Shown: positions 26,691 to 35,586, numbered from the stretch's first letter. The stretch: DNA of 64,000 bases from Sphingomonas lacunae (GCF_012979535.1 NZ_CP053015.1:682001-746000); one strand, 5' to 3'. Translations and numbers: made by a program. The notes: generated by a model from the sequence alone, not told the origin.

Positions 26691-28091
26691 ATGACCCCTT
26701 TGACGCAAGCTTTTGCCTATCACCCCGATCCCGCCATCAACGACATCGCTGATTTCATTGGCGACCCGGTCGTTGCGGCGGCATTTCCTGCCCACCAACT
26801 GCGCTGGCGGAACGACCGTGCAGCCGCGCAAGTCGGCCTTGACGCGATGGACGATATGGCATGGGTCCAGCATTTCGGGCTGTTCGTGCCCTTGGGTGAC
26901 AATCTGCCGCAACCGCTGGCGCTACGTTATCATGGGCACCAGTTCGGCACCTACAATCCTGATCTCGGCGACGGACGGGGGTTTCTGTTCGCACAGATGC
27001 GCGATGACCGCGGGCGCCTGATTGATCTGGGCACCAAAGGGTCGGGGCAGACGCCTTACAGCCGCTTTGGTGACGGGCGGCTGACGCTCAAGGGCGCGGT
27101 GCGCGAGCTGCTGGCGACCGAAATGCTCGAAGCGCTGGGTGTCGAGACCAGCCGGACATTCTCGATCATCGAGACCGGGGAGCAGTTGCACCGGGGCGAC
27201 GAGCCGTCGCCGACCCGCTCGGCGGTGCTGGTGCGGATGAGCCACGGGCATATCCGCGTCGGCAGTTTCCAGAGGCTCGCGGCGCTTGACCGGCCGCAGG
27301 AGATGGAACGGCTGTTGCGCTACGCCCTCACCCATTATGTCGGGATCGAGGCGGATGAGGCAGCGGCGCTGCCGGTCGATGAGGCTGCGATGCGGCTGGT
27401 GCGCTTTTCGGCCGAACGTTGTGCGCGGATGGCGGCGAGCTACATGGTCGCCGGTTTTGTCCATGGCGTGCTCAACACCGACAATATCAACATCAGCGGC
27501 GAAAGTTTCGACTATGGGCCCTGGCGCTTCACGCAGCAGTGGGACCCGGCCTTTGTCGCCGCCTATTTTGACCAGCAGGGGCTTTATGCCTTTGGGCGGC
27601 AGGCACAGGTGATCCATTGGGATGTCGGGCAGCTGGTGGTTTCGCTGCGTCTGATCGCCAATGTAGAGGCCCAGGTAGAGGCACTTTCAGCCTATGCCCC
27701 GGCCTATGAAAGGTCCATTTCGGACCTATTTTGCTGGCGGCTGGGGGTGTCCTCCACCGGGGCGGAGGCCGACCGGGACCTGGTACTGGCGGCAGAACGG
27801 CTGATGCGGGCCGAGGGCGGGCGGATCGACAATTTCCATGTCGACTGGGGCGGCGGCCGCATCCCCGATGGCCCCGACACGCCCGAACGCGCGGCGATGA
27901 TCGCGGCGCTGGCGGGACGCAGCGCGACCCGGGGTGCCTGGTGGGAGACGGTCCCGCCGCAGTCGATGAGCATTGAGGAGGTAGAGGCGCTGTGGGCGCC
28001 GATTGCCGAAGCCGATGACTGGGCCCCGCTCTACGCCAAGGTTGACGCGGTCCGGGCGATGGGCGCGGCCCTGCGCGGGGAGGCGCGCTGA
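26691..28091 (+). CDS. selO: SelO-type protein adenylyltransferase (YdiU/UPF0061)
   Basis: Pseudokinase-fold enzyme; E. coli SelO transfers AMP from ATP to Ser/Thr/Tyr of target proteins in redox stress. The 466-aa protein has the family landmarks YHGHQFGTYNPDLGDGRG, GTKGSGQTPYSRFGDGRLTL, and the metal/ATP site GVLNTDNINISGESFDYGPW (Asn and DYG Asp). It ends MGAALRGEAR, so the C-terminal Cys or selenocysteine seen in many members is not present. Divergent from the hydrolase. Confidence 0.92.
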   Translation: MTPLTQAFAYHPDPAINDIADFIGDPVVAAAFPAHQLRWRNDRAAAQVGLDAMDDMAWVQHFGLFVPLGDNLPQPLALRYHGHQFGTYNPDLGDGRGFLFAQMRDDRGRLIDLGTKGSGQTPYSRFGDGRLTLKGAVRELLATEMLEALGVETSRTFSIIETGEQLHRGDEPSPTRSAVLVRMSHGHIRVGSFQRLAALDRPQEMERLLRYALTHYVGIEADEAAALPVDEAAMRLVRFSAERCARMAASYMVAGFVHGVLNTDNINISGESFDYGPWRFTQQWDPAFVAAYFDQQGLYAFGRQAQVIHWDVGQLVVSLRLIANVEAQVEALSAYAPAYERSISDLFCWRLGVSSTGAEADRDLVLAAERLMRAEGGRIDNFHVDWGGGRIPDGPDTPERAAMIAALAGRSATRGAWWETVPPQSMSIEEVEALWAPIAEADDWAPLYAKVDAVRAMGAALRGEAR

Positions 28092-28267
28092 CGCTCGCGG
28101 CGCGGGCTTTCCTGGCCGGCCCACCCCATCCGGTTACCCGCGCAACAAAAATTCACCGGTGGTTTTGCCAATTTTACCTTCTCCGCTTAAGGAAGGTCGG
28201 CAAAGACGATGTTGCCAGCCACGGACCATGCCCGCATGACCGCTGACTGAGCGCTTCCGGAGTGGGC

Positions 28268-29683
28268 ATGAGCAGCGAACTGATTTCGGTCGAACCGGCA
28301 ACCGGCGCGGAATTGTGGCGCGGGACACACGGCGACGTCGATGCCGAAGTGGCCGCCGCGCGCGAGGCATGGCCGGAATGGGCGGCGCTCGCCTTTGCCA
28401 AGCGCGTTGACCTGCTGAAACGCTTTGCCGAGCGGCTCAAGGCCAATGGCGAGCCGCTGGCCGAACTGATCGCCCGCGAAACCGGCAAGCCACTGTGGGA
28501 GGCCCGGACCGAGGTCGAAAGTGTCGCCAACAAGGTCGACATTTCGATGAAATCCTATGCCGAGCGGACCGCCCAGCGGCGCAGCGAGGGCGCGATGGGC
28601 AGCCGCACCGCCGTCCGCCACAAGCCGCACGGCGTGCTGGCGGTGCTCGGCCCCTATAATTTCCCGGCGCACCTGCCCAACGGTCACATGATCCCGGCGC
28701 TGCTCGCCGGCAATGCGGTGGTGTTCAAGCCGTCGGAAAAGACCCCGGCAGTCGGCGAAATGCTGATCAACCTCTATCGCGAGGCCGGCATCCCCGAGGG
28801 TGTCGTCCGGATCGTGCAGGGCGGTCCGGAAGAGGGCAAGGCGCTGGTCGTCCACCGCGATATTGACGGGGTGCTGTTCACCGGCTCCGCCCGCGCCGGC
28901 ATCGCCATCAACCGCGCGCTCGCCGCCCGGCCCGACCGCATCGTCGCGCTGGAAATGGGCGGCAACAATCCGATTGTCGCCTGGGACACGGCGGACATGA
29001 CCAATGCCGCCACGCTGATCGTCCAGTCGGCCTTTCTCTCCGCCGGGCAGCGCTGTTCCAACGCCCGCCGCCTGATCGTCAAGGAAGAGCTGGCACAGCC
29101 GTTGCTCGAAGCGGTCAGGAAGCTGACCGACCGGCTGATCGTCGGTGCGCCGCATGACGAGCCACAGCCCTATATGGGCCCGGTGATCGACAATGACACC
29201 GCCGACGGGCTGATGGAGAGTTTCCTTTATCTCATCTCCAACGGCGGCACGGCAATCCGCTTCATGACCCGGCCCGACGAGCGCCTGCCGTTCCTGACGC
29301 CGGGCATCGTTGACATCACCAACATTGCCGAACGGCCCGATGTCGAACTGTTCGGTCCCCTGTTGCAAGTCGTCCGCGTCCCCGATTTCGATGCCGCCAT
29401 CGCCGAGGCCAACGCCACCGCCTATGGCCTCTCCGCCTCGCTGATCGGCGGCAATGCAAAGGACTATGACACCTTCTGGGCCAATGTTCGCGCCGGGGTG
29501 ATCAACTGGAACAAGCCGACCAATGGCGCCGCCTCCAACCAACCATTTGGCGGCGTCGGCCTGTCGGGCAACCACCGGCCCAGCGCCTATTATGCAGCGG
29601 ATTATTGCGCCTATCCAGTGTCATCGAGCGAAGCCGACGCCCCGAGAGCGACAATCGGGATCGGGTTGGCCAACGAGTATTGA
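28268..29683 (+). CDS. astD: succinylglutamate-semialdehyde dehydrogenase
   Basis: NAD-dependent aldehyde dehydrogenase of the arginine succinyltransferase pathway. The 471-aa protein matches AstD in length and in motifs such as GPYNFPAHLPNGHMIPALL, LEMGGNNPIV (catalytic Glu) and SAGQRCSNARRLIV (catalytic Cys). The ATG at 28268 has a GGAG ribosome site 5-6 bases upstream; a GTG two codons earlier is the alternative. The other ast genes (astA, astB, astE) are not in the window, so it may act elsewhere. Confidence 0.9.
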   Translation: MSSELISVEPATGAELWRGTHGDVDAEVAAAREAWPEWAALAFAKRVDLLKRFAERLKANGEPLAELIARETGKPLWEARTEVESVANKVDISMKSYAERTAQRRSEGAMGSRTAVRHKPHGVLAVLGPYNFPAHLPNGHMIPALLAGNAVVFKPSEKTPAVGEMLINLYREAGIPEGVVRIVQGGPEEGKALVVHRDIDGVLFTGSARAGIAINRALAARPDRIVALEMGGNNPIVAWDTADMTNAATLIVQSAFLSAGQRCSNARRLIVKEELAQPLLEAVRKLTDRLIVGAPHDEPQPYMGPVIDNDTADGLMESFLYLISNGGTAIRFMTRPDERLPFLTPGIVDITNIAERPDVELFGPLLQVVRVPDFDAAIAEANATAYGLSASLIGGNAKDYDTFWANVRAGVINWNKPTNGAASNQPFGGVGLSGNHRPSAYYAADYCAYPVSSSEADAPRATIGIGLANEY

Positions 29684-29686
29684 GGT

Positions 29687-29827
29687 ATTCTCCTGCGTAG
29701 GCATGGGTCCATCACCTGATCCTGTGTTCACCGCAGCGGGCGGGGCCATGCGACAGCCTCTTGCCAGACATCAACGCAGCGCAAACCGAAAGCGCGGGAG
29801 ATGGACCCCCTGTCTGCGCAGGGGGGA
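29687..29827. repeat. REPIN-like pair of inverted imperfect repeats
   Basis: Two copies of a related 25-26-base unit lie in inverted orientation at about 29690-29716 and 29796-29822, just after astD. Both contain CCTGCG, then AG and CA, a G-run and TCCATC, differing at about five positions and one indel. The right copy can itself fold (CCCCCTG with CAGGGGG). This arrangement, two inverted REP-like units about 80 bases apart in an intergenic region, resembles REPIN elements. No RAYT transposase is in the window. Confidence 0.6.
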
Positions 29828-29924
29828 CAGGACTTGGACGCCCTACCGACACTTCCCCTGCCAATAGTCCCGCTATCACGCCCCCAAGGACTCCTGATTT
29901 GGCTTCCCCTGCCTGCCGCGCCAC

Positions 29925-30734
29925 ATGGCCAGCATGGCAGACCTTTCTCCTCTTGAATCAGGCGCGCCGCGCATCGGCAAGGTGTGGCTGGTCGGCGCTG
30001 GTCCCGGTGCGGCGGACCTGATGACTGTGCGGGCGGCGCGGCTCGTCGCGGCGGCGGAAGTCATCGTGCATGACGGGCTGGTTGATGGCGAAGTGCTTGC
30101 CATGGCGCGGCCTGATGCGCGGCTGATCTCGGTCGCCAAGCAGCGCAGCCGCCATTCGATGGCGCAGGAGGATATCAACGCCCTGTTGGTCAGCGAGGCG
30201 CTGGCCGGGCGTGATGTCGTGCGGCTGAAGGGCGGCGATCCCTTCATTTTCGGCCGCGGCGGCGAAGAGGCGGAAGCCTGTGACGCCGCCGGTGTGCCGG
30301 TCGAGGTCGTCCCCGGGATCAGCGCCGCCATGGCCTGTGCCGCACAGGCGCAAATGCCGCTGACCCATCGTGAGAGCGCCAGCGCGGTGACCTTTGTCGC
30401 CGGCCAGTGCAAGGGTTTGACCGATCAGGACTGGTCGGGCCTTGCCGGACATGGCCGGACGCTGGTGATTTACATGGGCGTCGCCACCGCGAACGACATT
30501 GCCGACAAGCTGATCGCCGATGGCGTTGACCCTGCCCTGCCGGTGGCGGTGCTGCAATCGGGCGGGCGCTCTTCTTTCAAGGCGTATCGCAGCCTGCTCG
30601 CCGACCTTGGTGGGATGGTGGCGCGGGAACGGGTCAAGAGCCCGGCGCTGCTGGTCATCGGCGATGTCGCGCGGCGCGGCAACAGCATCGATTCCCTCAA
30701 ACTCCTCAAGCAACAGGCAGATGCTCTGCAATGA
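29925..30734 (+). CDS. cobA: uroporphyrinogen-III C-methyltransferase
   Basis: SAM-dependent enzyme that methylates uroporphyrinogen III twice to precorrin-2, precursor of siroheme. The 269-aa protein has the SAM loop VGAGPGAADLMTVRAARL and VVRLKGGDPFIFGRGGEEAEA. Only the methyltransferase is present; the CysG dehydrogenase/chelatase domain is missing. It heads the sulfite-reduction operon, whose reductase needs siroheme. Its stop overlaps the next ATG (ATGA). Confidence 0.94.
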   Translation: MASMADLSPLESGAPRIGKVWLVGAGPGAADLMTVRAARLVAAAEVIVHDGLVDGEVLAMARPDARLISVAKQRSRHSMAQEDINALLVSEALAGRDVVRLKGGDPFIFGRGGEEAEACDAAGVPVEVVPGISAAMACAAQAQMPLTHRESASAVTFVAGQCKGLTDQDWSGLAGHGRTLVIYMGVATANDIADKLIADGVDPALPVAVLQSGGRSSFKAYRSLLADLGGMVARERVKSPALLVIGDVARRGNSIDSLKLLKQQADALQ

Positions 30735-31027
30735 AAATCATAACCGGAAATGATCTGGCCGATGGCCGGGTGACGTGGTGGACCGGCACGGGCTGGTCGT
30801 ACAGCATCGCCGATGCGGTCGATGTGGGTGACGGCGCGGACGCGATCATCGCCGCCGAGGATGCCGCGCGCCGGGTCAATGCCGCCTATGTCGTCGATGC
30901 CGAGGCGACGCCCGAAGGGCCGCGCCCGCTGCACATCAAGGACCGGGTCCGCGCCGTTGGCCCGACCGTTCGCCTCGACCTGTCGCTGCGCGCCGGAGAC
31001 GCCGCCGCCCAACAGTGGATCGCCTGA
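30731..31027 (+). CDS. DUF2849 protein of the sulfite reductase operon
   Basis: A 98-aa soluble protein of the DUF2849 family, a family seen between cobA/cysG and the sulfite reductase gene in alphaproteobacteria. It starts MKIITGNDLADGRVTWW, with an aromatic-rich N-terminus and a C-terminus that ends in an acid/Arg-mixed helix. No cofactor motif is visible and its function is unknown. Overlap of 4 bases with cobA and a 2-base gap to the reductase gene suggest coupled translation. Confidence 0.85.
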   Translation: MKIITGNDLADGRVTWWTGTGWSYSIADAVDVGDGADAIIAAEDAARRVNAAYVVDAEATPEGPRPLHIKDRVRAVGPTVRLDLSLRAGDAAAQQWIA

Positions 31028-31029
31028 CC

Positions 31030-32661
31030 ATGTACCAATATGACAAATTCGACCAATCGATCGTCGATGCCCGCGTCGAGGAATTCCGCGACCAGGTGCA
31101 GCGCCGCATGGCCGGTGAGATGACCGAGGACCAGTTCAAGCCGCTGCGGCTGATGAACGGCCTCTACCTCCAGCTGCACGCCTATATGCTGCGCGTTGCC
31201 ATTCCCTATGGCACGCTGAACAGCCGGCAGATGCGGATGCTGGCGCATATCGCGCGCAAATATGACAAGGATTACGGGCACTTCACCACCCGCCAGAATA
31301 TCCAGTACAACTGGATCAAGCTGGAGGACGCGCCCGACATCCTCGCTGACCTGGCCAGTGTCGAGATGCATGCCATCCAGACCAGCGGCAATTGCATCCG
31401 CAACATCAGTTCCGACCAGTTCGCCGGAGCCGCCAAGGATGAGCTGACCGATCCGCGCCCCTGGGCCGAATTGCTGCGCCAATGGTCAAGCTTCCACCCC
31501 GAGTTCAGCTATCTGCCGCGCAAGTTCAAGATTGCGGTGATCGCGGCGGAGGAAGACCGGGCGGCGATGCGGCTGCACGACATCGGCATCCGCATTGTCG
31601 AACGCGACGGGGTGCACGGCGCAGAGGTTTATGTGGGTGGCGGCATGGGCCGCACGCCGATGATCGCCCCGCTGATTGGCGAGTTTGTCCCGCTCGAGGA
31701 CCTGCTGAGCTATGTCGAGGCGTGCCTGCGCGTCTACAACCGCTATGGCCGCCGCGACAATGCGTACAAGGCGCGTATCAAGATCCTGATCCACGAGCTG
31801 GGCGCGGACACGTACAAGGCCGAAGTGGCGGAGGAATTCGCCCATGTGAAGACGCTGGGCATCGACCCGCCGCGTGCGGAGTTTGATCGCATCGCCGCCT
31901 TCTTCGCCGGGCCCGATCTGACGCCCGAGCCCGACATCCACATCGACAACAGCGACCCGGCGTTCCTCGCCTGGCTGCAGCAGAACACCGTCGATCACAA
32001 GGTGATGGGCTATTCGGTGGTCACCGTCAGCCTGAAAGCTGTCGGCGAGATTCCGGGCGATGCGTCATCGGCGCAAATCGACGTGCTGGCCGACCTCGCC
32101 GAGCAATACAGCCAGGACGAGCTGCGCGTGACCCACGCCCAGAACATTGTCCTGCCGCATGTCTTCATCGGTGATCTGCGCAAGGTTTATGACGCGCTGG
32201 TCGCGGCGGGCCTGGCCTCGGCCAATGTCGATCTGGTCAGCGATATCATCGCCTGCCCCGGCCTCGATTATTGCAGCCTCGCCAACGCCCGCTCGATCCC
32301 GGTCGCGCAGAAGATCGCGCAGCGCTTTGCCGATGCCGAGCGCCAGCGCGACATTGGCGAGCTGAAGCTCAAGATTTCGGGCTGCATCAACGCCTGTGGC
32401 CACCACCACGCGGGCCACATCGGCATCCTTGGCGTCGACCGCAAGGGCACCGAAAATTACCAGCTGCTGCTCGGCGGATCGGGCGCGGAGGATGTGTCGA
32501 TCGGCAAGATCATGGGGCCGGGCTTTGACGAGGATGGCGTTGTCGATGCCGTCGAAAAGGTCGTCGAACGCTATCGCGACATCCGCAACGAGGGCGAACG
32601 CTTCCTCGACACCTATCGCCGCGTCGGCATGGAACCTTTCAAGGAGGCGGTCTATGGTTGA
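31030..32661 (+). CDS. cysI: siroheme sulfite/nitrite reductase hemoprotein
   Basis: Assimilatory reductase that takes sulfite to sulfide with six electrons. The 543-aa protein starts MYQYDKFDQS at the ATG at 31030. It has the duplicated ferredoxin-like domains and the coupled 4Fe-4S/siroheme ligands: ACPGLDYC (C-x5-C) and GCINACGHHH (C-x3-C). Nitrite reductases share these motifs, but the neighbours (cysH, DUF934, cobA) favour sulfite. No flavoprotein CysJ is nearby, so a ferredoxin or other donor is likely. Confidence 0.9.
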   Translation: MYQYDKFDQSIVDARVEEFRDQVQRRMAGEMTEDQFKPLRLMNGLYLQLHAYMLRVAIPYGTLNSRQMRMLAHIARKYDKDYGHFTTRQNIQYNWIKLEDAPDILADLASVEMHAIQTSGNCIRNISSDQFAGAAKDELTDPRPWAELLRQWSSFHPEFSYLPRKFKIAVIAAEEDRAAMRLHDIGIRIVERDGVHGAEVYVGGGMGRTPMIAPLIGEFVPLEDLLSYVEACLRVYNRYGRRDNAYKARIKILIHELGADTYKAEVAEEFAHVKTLGIDPPRAEFDRIAAFFAGPDLTPEPDIHIDNSDPAFLAWLQQNTVDHKVMGYSVVTVSLKAVGEIPGDASSAQIDVLADLAEQYSQDELRVTHAQNIVLPHVFIGDLRKVYDALVAAGLASANVDLVSDIIACPGLDYCSLANARSIPVAQKIAQRFADAERQRDIGELKLKISGCINACGHHHAGHIGILGVDRKGTENYQLLLGGSGAEDVSIGKIMGPGFDEDGVVDAVEKVVERYRDIRNEGERFLDTYRRVGMEPFKEAVYG

Positions 32662-33088
32662 CCTCGTCACCACATTGTTTTTCCGTGACGAAGCGCCGGT
32701 GAGCGCGCCGGTCGTGGCGCTGGCCGATTTCCTCGGCACCACCAATGCCACCGCCGTCCGGATCGAGCCCGCCGATGATGCGCGCGCGCTGTTGCCGCAT
32801 CTGGACCGGATCGCGCTGGTCGAGGTCGCCTTTCCGGCATTCCGCGACGGGCGCGGCTATTCGTCGGCCCGCATACTGCGCGAGGCGGGTTACAAGGGTG
32901 AGCTGCGCGCCGAGGGCGATGTGCTGACCGATCAGGTGCCGCTGATGGTGCGCTGTGGCTTTGACAGCTTTGCCCCGCGTGCGCCGATCGATGCCGAGGC
33001 GGTCAGCCGTGCGCTCAACCGTTTCCCGCATGTCTATCAGGCAGCGGCCGACGCCAATGCGCCGGTGTGGAAGCATCGTCATGGCTGA
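32654..33088 (+). CDS. DUF934 protein of the sulfite reductase operon
   Basis: A 144-aa protein of the DUF934 family, a regular companion of this type of sulfite reductase, with no settled function. It starts MVDLVTTLFFRDEAPVS, overlapping the reductase stop by 8 bases, and contains the family-like stretch VEVAFPAFRDGRGYSSARILRE. No cysteine pairs or membrane segments; only one cysteine is seen, in MVRCGFDSF. Its end overlaps the cysH start by 8 bases. Confidence 0.87.
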   Translation: MVDLVTTLFFRDEAPVSAPVVALADFLGTTNATAVRIEPADDARALLPHLDRIALVEVAFPAFRDGRGYSSARILREAGYKGELRAEGDVLTDQVPLMVRCGFDSFAPRAPIDAEAVSRALNRFPHVYQAAADANAPVWKHRHG

Positions 33089-33893
33089 CCCGGCGCTGAC
33101 GACGGACGCCAAGGCGGCGGTGCGTGCGGTCGACCGGATCGACCTGCCGCCGCGCGCCACCGCGCACGACGTCATCCGCCTCAACAACATGCATCGCGGC
33201 AGCGCGCCGCAGGATGTGCTCAGGGCAGTGCTGGTTGACCGGCTGGCTGGTGAAATCGCCCTCGTCTCCAGCTTTGGCGCCGAAAGCGCGATCCTGCTCG
33301 ACCTTGTCGCGCGGATCGACCCGTCAACGCCGGTGCTGTTCCTCGACACCGGCAAGCATTTCCCCGAAACGCTGGCCTATCGCGACACGCTGGTGGCGCA
33401 TATCGGCCTCACCAACTTCATCACCATCCACCCCGACGCGGCGGAGCTGGCGACACAGGACGACAAGGGTCTGCGCTGGTCCTATGACCCCGACGGCTGT
33501 TGCGAGATCCGCAAGGTGCGGCCGCTCGAAAGGGCGCTGGCCGGCTATGACGCGACGATCAGCGGGCGCAAGGCATTCCAGTCGGCGACCCGGGCCAACC
33601 TGCCGCACTTCGAGATTGATGGCGACACGGCGCGGCTCAAGGTCAATCCGCTGGCGAGCTGGACCAAGGCCGAGCTTGACGCCTATGTCGCCGAGCGCGG
33701 GCTGCCGCCGCATCCGCTGGTGGCACAGGGTTACCCCTCGATCGGCTGCGCGCCCTGCACGTCCAAAGTGCAACCGGGCGAGGACCCGCGCGCCGGGCGC
33801 TGGCGCGGCTGGGACAAGACCGAATGCGGCCTGCACGGCGAAGTCACCCCCCTGCCCCCCGCGCCCGACGGCAGCGAAGACCCGGTGTTCTGA
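33081..33893 (+). CDS. cysH: adenylyl-sulfate (APS-type) reductase
   Basis: Reduces activated sulfate to sulfite with thioredoxin. The 270-aa protein starts MADPALTTDAK at 33081 (the upstream in-frame extension overlaps DUF934). The nucleotide region is SSFGAESAILLDLV and the catalytic Cys is in ECGLHG near the end. Two Cys pairs, GCCEIRK and GCAPCTSK, are present; in this family they hold a 4Fe-4S cluster and indicate APS rather than PAPS as substrate. cysDN/ATP sulfurylase is not in the window. Confidence 0.93.
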   Translation: MADPALTTDAKAAVRAVDRIDLPPRATAHDVIRLNNMHRGSAPQDVLRAVLVDRLAGEIALVSSFGAESAILLDLVARIDPSTPVLFLDTGKHFPETLAYRDTLVAHIGLTNFITIHPDAAELATQDDKGLRWSYDPDGCCEIRKVRPLERALAGYDATISGRKAFQSATRANLPHFEIDGDTARLKVNPLASWTKAELDAYVAERGLPPHPLVAQGYPSIGCAPCTSKVQPGEDPRAGRWRGWDKTECGLHGEVTPLPPAPDGSEDPVF

Positions 33894-33993
33894 CGGAGCC
33901 TTCGCGGACAGGCTGTCACGGCTGAGGGCAGACAGCCAGGGTGCGACGCGCTAAGGCCATCGCAAACGCCCATTTTGCGAGGAGCCCCCGTCC

Positions 33994-34575
33994 ATGCGCC
34001 TTTCCACCCTGATCCGCCGCCCGATGGCCCTGTCGCTCGCCGCCGCGCTGGCGATGACCGGCGCCGCTCTCGCCTCAGCCTCCCCCGCATCAGCAACGCT
34101 GGCGCAAGGACAGCGCGCGCCCGATTTTTCCGCCCCCGGCGCACAGGGCGGCCGCCGCATGACGGTCAGCCTGCGCAATGCGCTGCGCCGCGGGCCGGTG
34201 GTGCTCTATTTCTTCCCGCGCGCCTTCACTTCGGGCTGCACCATCGAAAGCCGCGCCTTTGCCGAGGCGATGCCGCAATTCCGCGCCGCCGGCGCGACGG
34301 TGATCGGCATGTCGGGCGATGATGTCGACACGCTCGCCCGTTTCTCGACCGAGGAATGCCGCAGCGCCTTTCCCATGGCGTCGGCCAGCGCCGAGATCAT
34401 CAGCGGCTATGACGTGTCGCTGCGCCCCGGCATGACGACGCGCACCAGCTATGTCATCGCGCGCGATGGCACCATCGCCATGGTCCATAATGACATGAAC
34501 CCCAACGACCATGTCCGCGAAACGCTCGCCGCCGTGCAGCGGCTGCAGGCAGCGGCACGCCCGCGCCGCCGCTGA
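33994..34575 (+). CDS. exported PrxQ/BCP-like peroxiredoxin
   Basis: A 193-aa thioredoxin-fold peroxidase with a signal peptide (about 1-36, ending SASATLA). The peroxidatic Cys is C82 in FTSGCTIESRAF. Classical PrxQ has a resolving Cys five residues later; here that position is Arg, and the only other Cys is C122 in STEECRSAF. It would remove peroxides in the periplasm. It follows cysH by 100 bases and is not obviously part of that operon. Confidence 0.88.
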   Translation: MRLSTLIRRPMALSLAAALAMTGAALASASPASATLAQGQRAPDFSAPGAQGGRRMTVSLRNALRRGPVVLYFFPRAFTSGCTIESRAFAEAMPQFRAAGATVIGMSGDDVDTLARFSTEECRSAFPMASASAEIISGYDVSLRPGMTTRTSYVIARDGTIAMVHNDMNPNDHVRETLAAVQRLQAAARPRRR

Positions 34576-34692
34576 TCGGGCGACCGGCATGCCCGGCAGT
34601 AATGAAAGCGGCGATAATGCCGGAGATGGCGGCATAGCATTCGAGCGGTCCATTCATGCGCGGGGTAACGTATGAGGGGGGAGCGGGATGCC

Positions 34693-35586
34693 TCACCCCT
34701 TGAAGCAATTCTCACGATGCCATTGCAGGAAGCGGGGATGCGGACGCATGTAGGCTTCAATCGGCACCTTAGCCCTGCCTGACTGGTTGATAAGTTGCCG
34801 GATGCCGTCCTTATCGTTGACGCCGCGAGACACGAGGATCTCAAGGTCATCAGTCAATGACAGCAAACCCCGGTCGAACATCCAATGCACAGTTCCAGAC
34901 AAAGCGATGCCATTGTTCACAATGTCCGGACCGTTGTGCTCGACAGGCCTGATGTGGGCCGCCTCAGCTTCAGCGCGACCACCGCCATTGATGAATTTCA
35001 GGCCAGTGAATGCGCAGGTGCTGTCGTAAGCTTGGAGCACCTTGCTGCGGAACACGCGGTCGCGAACGACACGGTTGGTCAGCAGCGGCACCCGGTCTCG
35101 TTCCTGTTCGAATAGAAAAGGTGCCGCCTCTTCTCTCACTTGGTGAGCAGCGTAGCTGCCCGTACGTGGCAACAGCTCGTCTTGATCGAGCAGGCCCCTG
35201 GAGACAATTCGGTTGAAGTCAGCGTCTGAAATGGGGCGCATCGCGGACTGTGCTCGGCCGGAAATTCTGCCTTCGCCATTTAGGACGCCTCGTTCAGGGT
35301 AACCGTCAACGTCGCGAAAAGGCACCTCGCGATCAAAGTCCAGATAAGTACCCGGCTCGATCATGGCTATGAACATATCGTCCAGCGTTGGGTCGGGAAT
35401 GATCTGCTGGACCCGCGCAACCGCATGATAACCCCGCTTGCCAGCCTTTGTCGGCTCCAGATAGATGATCCAGTCGCCAACACATTGACTTGCACGCGAC
35501 AGATAAGACGATGGAAACTGATAGTGGCTGTCAGGCTGGTCCTGATAAATCGAATCGCTTCGATGCAGAAATACGCCTTTGGTCAT
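34693..35586 (-). CDS. HNH endonuclease with separate N-terminal domain
   Basis: A 297-aa protein with a C-terminal HNH nuclease domain: CAFTGLKFINGG (C191), AAHIRPVEHNG (H211), IVNNGIALSGTVHWMFDRG (N224 or N225, H234). The N-terminal about 95 residues (VFLHRSDSIYQDQPDS, GDWIIYLEPTKAGKRGYHAVARVQQI) form a different domain that resembles PUA/EVE-like readers in layout. Base and codon use look less GC-biased than in lepA next door. No methyltransferase is nearby. A lone, possibly modification-dependent, restriction enzyme is plausible but unproven. Confidence 0.8.
   Translation of the reverse strand: MTKGVFLHRSDSIYQDQPDSHYQFPSSYLSRASQCVGDWIIYLEPTKAGKRGYHAVARVQQIIPDPTLDDMFIAMIEPGTYLDFDREVPFRDVDGYPERGVLNGEGRISGRAQSAMRPISDADFNRIVSRGLLDQDELLPRTGSYAAHQVREEAAPFLFEQERDRVPLLTNRVVRDRVFRSKVLQAYDSTCAFTGLKFINGGGRAEAEAAHIRPVEHNGPDIVNNGIALSGTVHWMFDRGLLSLTDDLEILVSRGVNDKDGIRQLINQSGRAKVPIEAYMRPHPRFLQWHRENCFKG

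Noticed and set aside
28177..28198. A weak inverted repeat (ACCTTC...GAAGGT) after selO as a terminator.
   Set aside because: Six base pairs only, no T-run; too weak to list as a feature.
28187..29575. A 462-residue minus-strand open frame opposite astD.
   Set aside because: Antisense shadow; astD has intact catalytic motifs and a ribosome site.
34616..34636. ATGCCG...CGGCAT hairpin between the peroxiredoxin and HNH genes.
   Set aside because: Short stem without a T-run on either strand; not distinguishable from chance.
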